64,000 nucleotides of DNA from NCBI GenBank assembly GCA_037968815.1, contig JBBKWF010000008.1, positions 310,001-374,000 on the forward strand, written 5' to 3'. The position numbers and the translations under genes are program-made. Origin of the DNA: Pseudopedobacter sp037968815. Its GTDB lineage: Bacteria > Bacteroidota > Bacteroidia > Sphingobacteriales > Sphingobacteriaceae. Below the pieces are notes generated by a model. That model searched no databases, was not told the DNA's origin, and saw nothing but the letters and a program-made list of their open reading frames with translations. This document shows, in pieces, positions 1 to 8,115 of this stretch (within the stretch, counting starts at the first letter, position 1; every line of letters starts with the position of its first letter).

Positions 1-1
1 T

Positions 2-523
2 GAAACTAAAGCAGTGCTTTTTCTAGGAAAATGCGGTGGCTTAAAAAGAAAAAACCAAATTGGTGATTTAATTTTACCTATTGCAGCAATTAGAGGCGAA
101 GGAACATCTAACGATTACTTACACCCAGAAGTACCAGCATTGCCTGCCTTTGCATTACAAAAAGCTATTTCAACCACTATTAGAGATCATTCAAGAGATT
201 ACTGGACTGGTACGGTTTATACTACCAACAGAAGAGTGTGGGAGCATGACAAAGAGTTTAAAAAATATTTGAAAGAACTGCGAGCAATGGCGGTAGATAT
301 GGAAACTGCTACTGTTTTTGTTACTGGCTTTGCTAATGAAATCCCTACGGGAGCTTTGCTTTTAGTATCTGACCAACCAATGATTCCGGAAGGTGTGAAA
401 ACGGCTGAAAATGACGGTTCAAAAACATCTATTGAACATGTAGAGTCGCATCTTAAAATAGGAATTGATTCTCTTAAACAATTGATAAATAACGGGAAAA
501 CTGTTAAACACTTGAAGTTTTAG
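2..523 (+). CDS. amn: AMP nucleosidase, C-terminal part (5' end outside window)
   Basis: The window opens inside this gene, in the frame starting at base 2, and the reading frame runs to a TAG at 521-523. It belongs to the PNP/UDP phosphorylase superfamily. The segment with IRGEGTSNDY and the later VDMETATVF motif (the Met-Glu pair that contacts the ribose in this superfamily) are typical of AMP nucleosidase, which hydrolyses AMP to adenine and ribose 5-phosphate in the cytoplasm. About 173 residues are visible. Bacteroidota versions are usually short enzymes without the extra N-terminal domain of the E. coli protein, so roughly the last two thirds may be present. A strong terminator follows directly. 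Another nucleoside phosphorylase is possible but fits less well. Confidence 0.85.
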   Translation, partial: ETKAVLFLGKCGGLKRKNQIGDLILPIAAIRGEGTSNDYLHPEVPALPAFALQKAISTTIRDHSRDYWTGTVYTTNRRVWEHDKEFKKYLKELRAMAVDMETATVFVTGFANEIPTGALLLVSDQPMIPEGVKTAENDGSKTSIEHVESHLKIGIDSLKQLINNGKTVKHLKF

Positions 524-561
524 TATTGTAAAGAAAAAATATTTTCCCACAGTTTTAAGAT

Positions 562-601
562 AAAGGATATTTCATTTTTTTGGAATATCCTTTATTTTTT
601 T
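562..601 (+). terminator. Intrinsic terminator after the AMP nucleosidase gene
   Basis: A hairpin with arms AAAGGATATT and AATATCCTTT is followed by a run of seven T. It lies 38 bases after the stop codon and just before the end of the convergent gene, so it may act in both directions. Confidence 0.8.
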
Positions 602-616
602 AATGAGTTTTGATGG

Positions 617-1135
617 CTAAGTAAAGTTAGTTTTATTGTGTTGTTTAATATGTCCTCTCAAAAAATCTTTAATTTCCCACCTTTTTTGCTTGTTAGAGAT
701 TTTGTTCAGCTGTAAAATTATCCTTTCATTTTCTGTAGTACTAAAAACAATTTGTGAAAAATGGGTCTCAAAATATTCTATGCCTTCAAACCTTAAGCGT
801 ATTTCTTTTTCAAGCTTACTTTGCTTAAAAGCAATCTCTTCTTCGTTAATAAAAATATAATGGTGAGGCTTTTCTTTAGTAAGCCGATACAAACTCATTA
901 TAGCAAAGCAAGAAAAAACAGAGAGAATGATATAAGAGTTGAATTCTGTGATGACTTGATAGAGATTCAATAGAAATGAGATTCCGGATACAATTGCACA
1001 TGTCAATAAAAGTGCAAATAACACATTGTTTGAGAAAAGATATTTATCATATTTAATGTATATCGTTTTTTCAGTTTTCATGTCTTTAAGGCTTCTGTTT
1101 TTCTTTATACGATAACCTTTAACTGAAAGTTTCAT
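617..1135 (-). CDS. Hypothetical membrane protein with two transmembrane segments
   Basis: I do not recognise a named family. The protein has a basic N-terminus, two hydrophobic segments (about residues 38-62 and 67-83) and a polar C-terminal domain of about 85 residues with beta-type sequence. That arrangement resembles small bacterial proteins with a membrane hairpin followed by a PH-like domain, but this is inference from layout only. An internal Met at residue 19 (base 1081) would give a 154-residue protein starting MKTEKTIY, and is as plausible as the upstream start at 1135. It stands alone between the AMP nucleosidase terminator and a decayed gene. The coding character (stop-free frame, alternating hydrophobic and polar blocks) supports a real gene. 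Confidence 0.6.
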   Translation of the reverse strand: MKLSVKGYRIKKNRSLKDMKTEKTIYIKYDKYLFSNNVLFALLLTCAIVSGISFLLNLYQVITEFNSYIILSVFSCFAIMSLYRLTKEKPHHYIFINEEEIAFKQSKLEKEIRLRFEGIEYFETHFSQIVFSTTENERIILQLNKISNKQKRWEIKDFLRGHIKQHNKTNFT

Positions 1136-1239
1136 TTTGATTTTATAGATATCTCATAAGTAGGTTTTTAATGAAAAAATATTTTCAATACTAAACTAGG
1201 TGTACTTAAATAGTTTTGAAGAAAGAAATTATAAGTTGT

Positions 1240-1459
1240 TCAATTCATCTGTGTAATTCTCCCATCCTTATCAAAGTAATGCTCTGTTTCTATTTTAGAG
1301 TATGGTAGGTGGATGTCAGCGGGGAATTCGTCTTCTCTGAAAGCACTTGTTCTCGCTATATGAAGTTGGTCAATTTTATTTGCTTAGCAAAGCAAAATCC
1401 TGAGCGTTCCCTATAAACACTGAACAAGCAAGTATTAATAGAACAAAAATCCTTTTCAT
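1240..1459 (-). pseudogene. Decayed copy of the tandem exported-protein family (internal deletion)
   Basis: Reading the minus strand from an ATG at 1459 gives a good signal peptide (MKRIFVLLILACSVFIGNAQ), seven residues of mature protein (DFALLSK) and then a stop. A second frame follows immediately and reads REDEFPADI, YSKIETEHYFDKDG and QMN before a TGA at 1240-1242. That C-terminal block matches the C-terminus of the gene at 2149-2778 (REDKFPGDI, YSKTESEHYFDEDG). The start and end of a third paralogue are therefore present, but the middle of about 150 codons is gone and the ends are out of frame (220 bases, not a multiple of three). It is a remnant of a tandem triplication and is not expected to give a product. 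Confidence 0.75.
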
Positions 1460-1485
1460 AAGGTAATATGATTTCGCCAAAATTA

Positions 1486-2142
1486 TTACTTAGAAATAAC
1501 TACTATCTTTTCTGTTTTTCCATCAGCGTTGAAGATATAAGCAGTATTTGATTTTTGCGTGTTAACAGATTTTTTCCCATCAGCCGAAACATTACTTATG
1601 TACCTGTCAGTTTCTTTTAAAAGTAACTTACTGTTACTTAGTGATGCGCTTTTTAGTAACCTTGTTACTCGGTTACTATTGTCTTTGTTTACAAAAATTG
1701 CGTAAAAAACGATGTTAGCCATGTCAATAATTTTATAATTTTCATCTAATGACGATACGTAAACCACATTGATGTAAGCATCGCTTTTAGAGTCGTTTAA
1801 ATTATAAACAATAAAGTTTTGTTTCCCAATACTAATGCGACCTATGGCGTTGATTTGTGCTGTTCCAGAATTAATACTTTTCTTATATACTTCAGGCTTA
1901 AAATTGCCATTTTCGTCCCTCATAGCGTTAAAAACCAAGTCAGTAACATTCTCCTTTAAAAAAGGGTATTTACTAACATCTGCTCTTCCGTCTTTTTCTG
2001 GTAACGGAACCATACTTACGCCAAGTTCGTAGGGTAAATCAAGTAAAGGGAATTTGCTTTCAAAAGTAGCTTTGTTAAGTTGAGCAAAAGCTGTTGTACT
2101 AATAAATAAAAGTACTAGTAAAATAGAGGTTTGGTTTTTCAT
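1486..2142 (-). CDS. Exported protein of a tandem paralogous family, function unknown
   Basis: The protein has 218 residues. Residues 1-20 form a signal peptide ending in AFAQ, and the mature protein begins with LNKATFESKFPLLDLPYE. The next gene upstream on the same strand has nearly the same opening (LNKTVVEAKFPLLNLPYD), and both share an SLDE block at mid-length, so the two are paralogues. They lie six bases apart and are probably co-transcribed. The C-terminal part differs between them: this copy lacks the EHYFDEDG ending and instead has YIFNADGKTEKI, a related Asp-Gly turn. No catalytic motif is visible. It is likely periplasmic or surface exposed. I cannot assign a family. Confidence 0.7.
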   Translation of the reverse strand: MKNQTSILLVLLFISTTAFAQLNKATFESKFPLLDLPYELGVSMVPLPEKDGRADVSKYPFLKENVTDLVFNAMRDENGNFKPEVYKKSINSGTAQINAIGRISIGKQNFIVYNLNDSKSDAYINVVYVSSLDENYKIIDMANIVFYAIFVNKDNSNRVTRLLKSASLSNSKLLLKETDRYISNVSADGKKSVNTQKSNTAYIFNADGKTEKIVVISK

Positions 2143-2148
2143 TTGTTT

Positions 2149-2778
2149 TTATTTATAAATCTGATTTAGTATTCCGTCTTCATCAAAATAATGCTCAGAT
2201 TCGGTTTTGGAATATTGTAGTTTAATGTCTCCTGGGAATTTATCTTCCCTGTTAATCAGTGTATAATCAATGGTCAGCTTATTCTCTTTAGCACTTAATG
2301 CTGAAAAAGCGTGGTCGGTTTTAATAAATTGATTGTCAGGGTTTTTAATCTCCTGAAACTCTTGAGTGTAATAAGAAAGCGACTGCATATTGATAGGTTG
2401 ATAGGCTTCATCTAAAGAGATGATAAAAATTTCATTTAAACCGGTTTTGGTATCGGGATTCATGGAGGCCTCTAAATAGATAACGTAGCTTCTGTTTGCG
2501 TAATTTAATCGCCCAATTGCATAATGTTTTGCATTTTCGTTGATGAAAAGATTGGTGTTCAGATACTTTTTGATGATGTCAGAAATTTCTTCCCCCACAA
2601 ACTTAGCTTTAGCCGGATTAAATTGCTCTTTGATATTATAACTCATAAAAAGCAGCCCTTTAGTGTCGTAAGGTAAGTTTAAGAGAGGGAATTTGGCTTC
2701 AACTACAGTTTTGTTGAGTTGAGCAAAAGTTGGTAAAGTAAAAATTACTGCCAAAAATAAGATGAGTTTACTTTTCAT
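2149..2778 (-). CDS. Exported protein of a tandem paralogous family, function unknown
   Basis: The protein has 209 residues counted from MKSKLILF. An upstream ATG at 2805 would add nine residues (MITQTNHSQ) before a clean signal peptide, so I prefer the start at 2778. The signal peptide ends at TFAQ and the mature region opens with LNKTVVEAKFPLL. The C-terminus has YSKTESEHYFDEDG, which recurs almost unchanged in the decayed copy at 1240-1459. It is the first gene of the pair on the minus strand and probably drives its downstream paralogue. A C-terminal Asp-Gly turn of this kind is common in secreted repeat proteins, but no named domain is evident. Confidence 0.7.
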   Translation of the reverse strand: MKSKLILFLAVIFTLPTFAQLNKTVVEAKFPLLNLPYDTKGLLFMSYNIKEQFNPAKAKFVGEEISDIIKKYLNTNLFINENAKHYAIGRLNYANRSYVIYLEASMNPDTKTGLNEIFIISLDEAYQPINMQSLSYYTQEFQEIKNPDNQFIKTDHAFSALSAKENKLTIDYTLINREDKFPGDIKLQYSKTESEHYFDEDGILNQIYK

Positions 2779-2909
2779 TTGACTGTGGTTTGTTTGTGTA
2801 ATCAAATTTAAACTACAATAGCGGTTAACTCATACCCATAAATACTGATTTTTAGTTGAAAATATAACGATTAAGGAGTTTAACAGTTATAAGAGGGAGC
2901 GATGAAAAA

Positions 2910-3368
2910 TTAATATTTTACACATTCTGGCAGTTCTTCCAGAAATTGATAGCTGTTATTTTCGTAATCCATTACACAGCAAAAATGTTGTAAGCCGTTG
3001 CTGATGACCAAGTATTTTACTTGATGTATCATATTGTATCGAGCAGCTTGGTCAAAAACATCCTGAGAGATTTTTACAGAAGTTGCTTTACATTCAACCA
3101 AAACCTCTGGGGTACCAGTTTTATCAAATACCACAATATCAGTTCGTTTTTGTAGCTTATTAAGCTTTAAACCACCTTCAAGTTTGATTAAAGTTTTAGG
3201 ATATTTTTTTTGAATGATTAAGTACTTTACAAAATGCTGGCGTACCCATTCTTCAGGAGTAAGAACTAAATCTTTTTTCCGTAGCTCATCAAAAATAAAA
3301 ACAATATTGTCTTTTTGATGCAGTTTGAAAGCGTAAGGAGGTAAATTGAGTTCAACCGGTGTAAACAT
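2910..3368 (-). CDS. HsdR N-terminal-like PD-(D/E)xK nuclease-fold protein
   Basis: This is a 152-residue stand-alone version of the N-terminal nuclease domain of type I restriction subunit R (HSDR_N_2 type). The core pattern is RTDIVVFD followed about 10 residues later by VLVECKA, which supplies the Asp and Glu-x-Lys expected of a PD-(D/E)xK site. The frame is open up to 3398, but Bacteroidota homologues begin near MFxPVxLxLPPY, so I place the start at 3368. A -7-like TATTTTAG lies just upstream of that ATG. The protein is widely conserved in Bacteroidota beside holA, as here, and no HsdM or HsdS genes are nearby. A general DNA-maintenance role is more likely than restriction, though that is inference. 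Confidence 0.75.
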   Translation of the reverse strand: MFTPVELNLPPYAFKLHQKDNIVFIFDELRKKDLVLTPEEWVRQHFVKYLIIQKKYPKTLIKLEGGLKLNKLQKRTDIVVFDKTGTPEVLVECKATSVKISQDVFDQAARYNMIHQVKYLVISNGLQHFCCVMDYENNSYQFLEELPECVKY

Positions 3369-3417
3369 TGGGCTAAAATAGCTTAGAATTTTCAACATTC
3401 TAAGTTTTAAAAACTAA

Positions 3418-3431
3418 TATTTCTAATTTAG
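3418..3431 (+). promoter_or_regulatory. Candidate -7 promoter element of holA
   Basis: TATTTCTAATTTAG contains TAATTTAG, one mismatch from the Bacteroidota -7 consensus TAnnTTTG. It ends six bases before the holA ATG, so transcription would begin at or next to the start codon. The same 14-mer occurs upstream of proB at 5685-5698. Confidence 0.35.
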
Positions 3432-3437
3432 CAGAAC

Positions 3438-4442
3438 ATGACAGCCGCAGATATTATTAAAGACATAAAAGCCCGCAAGCTAAAACCTATTTATTTGTTG
3501 CATGGCGATGAAAGTTATTATATTGATTTAATTGCCGACTATCTGGAAGAAAATGTGTTGTCTGATGCTGAAAAAGGCTTTAACCAAACTATTCTCTACG
3601 GAAAGGATACGGAAATAATGACCGTATTAAATGCTGCAAAACGTTATCCAATGATGAGCGATTATCAATTGGTGATGGTTAAAGAAGCGCAGGAATTAAA
3701 AATTGATAAAGCTGCAGACCAATTTCAGGCTTATTGCGAAAACCCTTTAACAAGCACTGTTTTAGTGCTTTGTCATAAATACGGGAAGTTTGATAAACGT
3801 AAAAAAGTATATAAAGTTTTAGAAAAATCCGGACTGGTTTTCGAATCGGCGAGTATTTACGAGAATAAAGTACCCGCTTGGATTGATGATTTTATTAAAA
3901 GTAAAGGTCATCATATTAACCCTAAAGCATCAGCGCTATTAGCAGAATACTTAGGGAACGATTTAAGTAAAGTTGCTAATGAGTTAGAGAAACTGATGTT
4001 GAATGTTCCGAAAGGGCAGGAGATTGGCACAAAAGAGGTTCAAGATAATATTGGAATCAGTAAAGAGTATAATGTTTTTGAATTACAGAATGCTTTTGCC
4101 CGTAGGGATGTTTTTAAGGCGAACCAAATTATCAATTACTTTGAGGCTAATCCAAAAGCAAACCCTTTTGTGTTGATTATGGGGAACTTATCAGGCTACT
4201 TTACTAAAATTTTGAAATATCATTACATTACTGATAAATCACAAGCCGCCAGAGAGCTAGGTGTGAACCCTTATTTTCTGAAAGATTATGAGATGGCTGC
4301 CCGAAATTATAACCTCGGTAAAACATTTGAAATAATTTCTTTATTAAGAGAGTATGATTTAAAATCGAAAGGTGTGGATAGTACAGGAAACACAGAACAC
4401 GGCGATTTATTAAAAGAATTAATTTTTAAGATTATGCACTAG
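3438..4442 (+). CDS. holA: DNA polymerase III subunit delta
   Basis: This 334-residue protein is the clamp-loader delta subunit, which opens the sliding clamp during replication. The opening ADIIKDIKARKLKPIYLLHGDESYYIDLI is the standard delta N-terminus. The middle contains the QELK segment and the AWIDDFIKSKGHHI region, and the C-terminal helical collar holds the LLREYDLKSKGVDS motif that marks the family. Its length is normal (about 330-350). It is transcribed divergently from the HsdR-N-like gene, with only about 70 bases between the two starts. Nothing is truncated. Confidence 0.93.
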   Translation: MTAADIIKDIKARKLKPIYLLHGDESYYIDLIADYLEENVLSDAEKGFNQTILYGKDTEIMTVLNAAKRYPMMSDYQLVMVKEAQELKIDKAADQFQAYCENPLTSTVLVLCHKYGKFDKRKKVYKVLEKSGLVFESASIYENKVPAWIDDFIKSKGHHINPKASALLAEYLGNDLSKVANELEKLMLNVPKGQEIGTKEVQDNIGISKEYNVFELQNAFARRDVFKANQIINYFEANPKANPFVLIMGNLSGYFTKILKYHYITDKSQAARELGVNPYFLKDYEMAARNYNLGKTFEIISLLREYDLKSKGVDSTGNTEHGDLLKELIFKIMH

Positions 4443-4519
4443 TTAGTTTGTTAGGTGGTTAGTTAGTTAGTTAGGTTAAACTTTAATATTTATTCATCAA
4501 AATTCACTCATTATATATT

Positions 4520-4924
4520 ATGCAATATTTCCTAGTAAAATCAGAACCTTTTAAATACAGTTGGGACGAGTTCGTTAAAGACGGTAGTACTTTTTGGGAC
4601 GGTGTTCGTAATTACCAAGCTCGTAACAACATGAAAGATATGAAAGTGGGCGATTTAGTGCTTTTTTATCACAGTAATGAGGGTAAAAATGTGGTTGGTA
4701 TTGCGAAAGTTGTGAAAGAATTTTATCAAGACCCAACAACAGAGGATGATCGCTGGGTAGTTGTTGATTTAGCTCCGGTAGAAACCCTTAAAAATCCGGT
4801 AAGTTTAGCAACTATCAAAGCTGACGAGCATTTGGCGGATATCTCATTGATTCGCCAAGGCAGGTTATCTGTAACAACGCTAAAAGCGGAAGAGTTTGAT
4901 AGAATTGTGGAGTTAGGATCTTAA
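4520..4924 (+). CDS. EVE domain-containing protein
   Basis: This 134-residue single-domain protein starts with YFLVKSEPFKYSWDEF. It continues with WDGVRNYQARNNMKDMKVGD and LFYHSN, which is the classic EVE (PUA-like) fold sequence shared with human thymocyte nuclear protein 1. EVE domains bind modified bases in DNA or RNA. The cellular role of the bacterial stand-alone form is not settled. It follows holA in the same direction after 77 bases, and a weak T-rich spacer with tandem TTAG units lies between them. Confidence 0.88.
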   Translation: MQYFLVKSEPFKYSWDEFVKDGSTFWDGVRNYQARNNMKDMKVGDLVLFYHSNEGKNVVGIAKVVKEFYQDPTTEDDRWVVVDLAPVETLKNPVSLATIKADEHLADISLIRQGRLSVTTLKAEEFDRIVELGS

Positions 4925-4934
4925 CTTTTAATCT

Positions 4935-5333
4935 GTGCAAAATTCAAAAGTTAAAACCTGTTTGGCTGTACTTATTTCTTGTTTTCTGACAGCTTGTTCT
5001 TTTGGGGTAAAGCAAGAAGATTTGGTTGGTCTTTGGAACTACGTTTCTTATGAGTATGCCAATAAATCCTTAGATAAGTCTTTAGCAAAAATAGAGGTGC
5101 AAAAGCCTTATATTGAGTTTAGTGCTGATGGGAAATGCAAAATAATTTCGAGTGGCAAAGTTTTGTCTGAAGGGAGTTATTACCTCGAAAATAAAACCAT
5201 TCGCTATACAGAAAACCTTACTGGTGGACAAAAAAGAGATATTCCTTTTTTGATAAAGTCCTTAACTGATGGTGAATTGGTTTTTCAAACGATGGACTCG
5301 GAAGTGAAAGTGATTACTGCGGTTAAACAGTGA
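4935..5333 (+). CDS. Small lipoprotein, lipocalin-like
   Basis: The protein has 132 residues and starts with GTG at 4935, ten bases after the EVE gene stop, so the two are probably co-transcribed. The N-terminus is a type II signal peptide with lipobox LTAC and Cys at residue 21. The mature part begins with DLVGLWNYVSYEY and has alternating beta strands (YIEFSADGKCKI, GSYYLENKTIRYT). This pattern is common in small Bacteroidota lipocalin-like lipoproteins with the G-x-W opening. The specific ligand or role is unknown. No ATG is available near the signal peptide, which supports the GTG start. Confidence 0.7.
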   Translation: MQNSKVKTCLAVLISCFLTACSFGVKQEDLVGLWNYVSYEYANKSLDKSLAKIEVQKPYIEFSADGKCKIISSGKVLSEGSYYLENKTIRYTENLTGGQKRDIPFLIKSLTDGELVFQTMDSEVKVITAVKQ

Positions 5334-5382
5334 TATCTACAATACGATTCTACTAATCGGAGTTCATTTACTGGTACTGAGT

Positions 5383-5477
5383 CCGTCATGTCGAGGCAAC
5401 GAGACATCTCACAAGCAAGGTTGCCATGCTATGAGCGTAACTAATTTGTGAGATGTCTCCTATCGTCGACATGACGG
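5383..5477. repeat. Long imperfect palindromic intergenic repeat, copy A
   Basis: The left arm is CCGTCATGTCGA, six unmatched bases, then GAGACATCTCACAA. The right arm is the exact reverse complement of both blocks, again with six unmatched bases between them. A loop of about 30 bases separates the arms. Related diverged elements occur at 32292-32390 and 37549-37613, so this is a dispersed repeat family and not only a terminator. Confidence 0.8.
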
Positions 5478-5684
5478 AACGGGCATTCTCTCGCTCAATA
5501 AACTATACAAAAAACCTCAAAAAAATTAAACAACTTCCTAGCTCGTCCTAATCTGTAAAAAGAAAAAATTATTAATCGAACTGTCAAGTTAATAGCTTTT
5601 TGTTATATATCATTGCTTGTTCGTACAGAAAATGCAACGTTTCAATAACAATAAAACGCTTATTTAATTTTTAATTCAATCTGC

Positions 5685-5698
5685 TATTTCTAATTTAG
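5685..5698 (+). promoter_or_regulatory. Candidate -7 promoter element of proBA
   Basis: TATTTCTAATTTAG lies 17 bases before the TTG start and is identical to the element before holA. The core TAATTTAG approximates TAnnTTTG. No convincing -33 TTTG is seen. Confidence 0.3.
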
Positions 5699-5715
5699 AG
5701 GTTTAATACAAAGTT

Positions 5716-6750
5716 TTGAAAAAACCTATACTCGTTATAAAATTTGGATCCGCTTCGGTAACCACTGCAAATCACGAAATTGATGAAGCGGTAATTGCCT
5801 CGGTAGCTCAACAAGTTTCTTTTTTAAGTAAGCAATACAATATTGTTTTAGTGTCATCTGGAGCTATTGCTGCAGGTAAAACGAAGTTGAATAATTACAA
5901 AGGTACTTTAAGCGAGAAAAAAGCAGCAGCGGCAGTAGGTAATCCACTTTTATTGCAGACCTATTCTAGGTATTTTGAGCCTTATAAAGTTTCGATAGCA
6001 CAAAGCCTTTGCGAACGCCACCATTTCTCTAACAGAAATCAGTTTTTACAACTTAAAAAAACTTACGAGCAACTGTGGAAAAGCAATATTATCCCTGTAG
6101 CTAATGAAAATGACGTTGTTAGTAATTTAGAAATTAAGTTTTCTGATAACGACGAACTGGCAACTTTGATTGCTGTAGGTTTTGGTGCAAGTATGATTTT
6201 ATATTGCACTTCTGTCCCCGGTGTTTATGATGAAAATGGAAAAATCATCACCGAAATTAAAGTCATTGATAAAACAGCATTATCCTTAGCCAAAAAAGAA
6301 AAATCGGCAGTAGGTTTAGGCGGGATGACCTCCAAACTTACTTTCGCTCGCTTAGCCACACAAATGGGAATTAAAGCAGTGATTTTCGGTATTAAGTCAG
6401 AGAATGCAATTATTAACGCTGTTGAAGGTAAAACCGGAACAGTTTGCCAGCCACAAATAGTTAATATTTCGGCCCGTAAAAAATGGTTAGCCAGCGGTAG
6501 CTTAATAAAAGGAAAAGTACAGATAGATGAAGGCGCTACAAAAGCTTTATTAGGACGACATAGTCTTTTGGCGGTAGGTGTAAAGAAAATAATTACAAAC
6601 TTTGAGGCAGGAGAGGTATTTGAGATTTTAGATGCATCGCAAGTGGTAATAGCTGTGGCAAAATCAAAAATAGACTCTCGGAGTTTGGTGAAAAAAGAAG
6701 ATATACAGAACGTAGAAATTGCTCATGCAGATGATATTGTTTTAATTTAA
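5716..6750 (+). CDS. proB: Glutamate 5-kinase
   Basis: ProB phosphorylates L-glutamate to gamma-glutamyl phosphate, the first step of proline synthesis. The 344 residues contain an amino-acid kinase domain with LVIKFGSA at the N-terminus, VLVSSGAIAAGK, the NENDVV and FSDNDELA substrate motifs and GLGGMTSKL. A C-terminal PUA domain follows from about residue 255 (WLASGSLIKGKVQIDEGA). The start is TTG at 5716; it places the conserved kinase opening directly at residue 2, and no ATG is available upstream in frame before the promoter. proA follows after 26 bases, forming the usual proBA operon. Confidence 0.95.
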   Translation: MKKPILVIKFGSASVTTANHEIDEAVIASVAQQVSFLSKQYNIVLVSSGAIAAGKTKLNNYKGTLSEKKAAAAVGNPLLLQTYSRYFEPYKVSIAQSLCERHHFSNRNQFLQLKKTYEQLWKSNIIPVANENDVVSNLEIKFSDNDELATLIAVGFGASMILYCTSVPGVYDENGKIITEIKVIDKTALSLAKKEKSAVGLGGMTSKLTFARLATQMGIKAVIFGIKSENAIINAVEGKTGTVCQPQIVNISARKKWLASGSLIKGKVQIDEGATKALLGRHSLLAVGVKKIITNFEAGEVFEILDASQVVIAVAKSKIDSRSLVKKEDIQNVEIAHADDIVLI

Positions 6751-6776
6751 GCAAGTCGAAGCATAAAAATTATAAA

Positions 6777-8024
6777 ATGGATAATATTCAAGAATTACTG
6801 ATTAACGCATCAAACGCAACAGCAGAAATTAGAGTGCTTTCAGGAGCCAAGAAACAAGCCACTTTAAATACGCTTGCTGATGAATTATTGGCAAATAAAG
6901 CAAATATCATAGCGGAGAATCTGAAGGATTTAAACCGTATGGAAGATGGCAATTCTAAAAAAGACAGGTTGCTGTTAAACGAGGAAAGAATTGATGGCTT
7001 GGCGCAAAGCGTAAGAGACGTTGCTAACTTAGAAGACCCAACTGGGAAAGTGATTTTGGAGAAAACCATGGATAACGGTCTTTTTATCCAAAAGAAAACA
7101 GTTGCTTTAGGCGTAGTTGGTGTTATTTACGAAGCTCGTCCAAATGTTACTGTTGATGTCGCTGCACTTTGTATTCGTTCTGGAAACGTTTGTTTATTGC
7201 GTGGTGGTTCTGATGCTGATGCCACAAATATTTGTTTGGTTGATATCATCCAAAAAGTATTAAAATCATACGGCTTAAATCAAAATATTGTACAGCTTTT
7301 ACCGGTCGACCGTAAACATGTTGAAGAGCTGTTAACCGCTGAAAAATATGTTGACATTTTGATTCCTCGTGGATCACAAACGCTGATTGATTTTGTACGT
7401 AAAAATGCTAAGGTTCCAGTGATTGAAACAGGAGCAGGGGTTTGCCATACTTACGTTGAAAAATCTGCTGATTTACAAAAAGCGGCAAATATCATTAGTA
7501 ATGCAAAAGTAACTCGTCCGTCAGTATGTAATTCATTAGATACCATTGTTTTGGATAGTGAAATTGCAAGAGATACTTTAGGTTTGGTTGCAGGATTACT
7601 TAAGGAGCATGAAGTAGAAATTTTTGCTGATGAAGTTGCTTATTCTATATTGAAATCTGTTGATTATCCTCACTTAGTGAAAGCTGAGGCTGCCGATTTT
7701 GGTCGGGAGTTTTTAGCGTTAAAATGTTCTGTTAAAGTTGTGAACAGTACAGAAGAAGCGTTAAGCCATATCAGACAGTTTTCTTCTAAACATTCGGAAG
7801 CTATTGTCAGTGAAGACCCAGCTAAAATTGAAGAATTTTTAAATCAAGTTGATGCTGCCGCAGTTTATGCAAATGCTTCTACACGTTTTACTGATGGTGG
7901 TGTATTTGGCTTAGGTGCCGAAATTGGAATTTCTACTCAAAAACTTCACGCTAGAGGGCCTTTTGCTTTGGAAAAACTAGTGACAGAAAAGTGGGTGATT
8001 ATTGGTAATGGACAAGTGAGGTAA
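6777..8024 (+). CDS. proA: Gamma-glutamyl phosphate reductase (glutamate-5-semialdehyde dehydrogenase)
   Basis: ProA reduces gamma-glutamyl phosphate to glutamate 5-semialdehyde with NADPH. The 415-residue length is typical. Recognisable parts are GVVGVIYEARPNVTVDVA (cofactor domain), LLRGGSDA, the RGSQTLIDFV segment, VPVIETGAGVCHTYV, and the catalytic Cys in TRPSVCNSLDT. The C-terminal block ASTRFTDGGVFGLGAEIGIST is fully conserved. It is the second gene of the proBA operon. No proC is in the window. Confidence 0.96.
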   Translation: MDNIQELLINASNATAEIRVLSGAKKQATLNTLADELLANKANIIAENLKDLNRMEDGNSKKDRLLLNEERIDGLAQSVRDVANLEDPTGKVILEKTMDNGLFIQKKTVALGVVGVIYEARPNVTVDVAALCIRSGNVCLLRGGSDADATNICLVDIIQKVLKSYGLNQNIVQLLPVDRKHVEELLTAEKYVDILIPRGSQTLIDFVRKNAKVPVIETGAGVCHTYVEKSADLQKAANIISNAKVTRPSVCNSLDTIVLDSEIARDTLGLVAGLLKEHEVEIFADEVAYSILKSVDYPHLVKAEAADFGREFLALKCSVKVVNSTEEALSHIRQFSSKHSEAIVSEDPAKIEEFLNQVDAAAVYANASTRFTDGGVFGLGAEIGISTQKLHARGPFALEKLVTEKWVIIGNGQVR

Positions 8025-8115
8025 TTGCCTTTTGAGTAATGTTAGATTGTTTATAAATTCATATAACAATCAAAAACAATTGGCTTAATTTCGCATCCTA
8101 AATATTAGCAATAAA

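Larger units (their letters stand above)
5334..5715. other. Intergenic region holding a long palindrome and the proBA promoter
   Basis: No gene is seen in these 382 bases. They contain the long inverted repeat listed at 5383-5477, an AT-rich stretch and the candidate proB -7 element. Confidence 0.6.

Noticed and set aside
4443..4480. Tandem TTAG/GTTAG units after holA, considered as a repeat or attachment site.
   Set aside because: Short simple-sequence tract of a kind common in AT-rich intergenic DNA, with no inverted ends or adjacent integrase.
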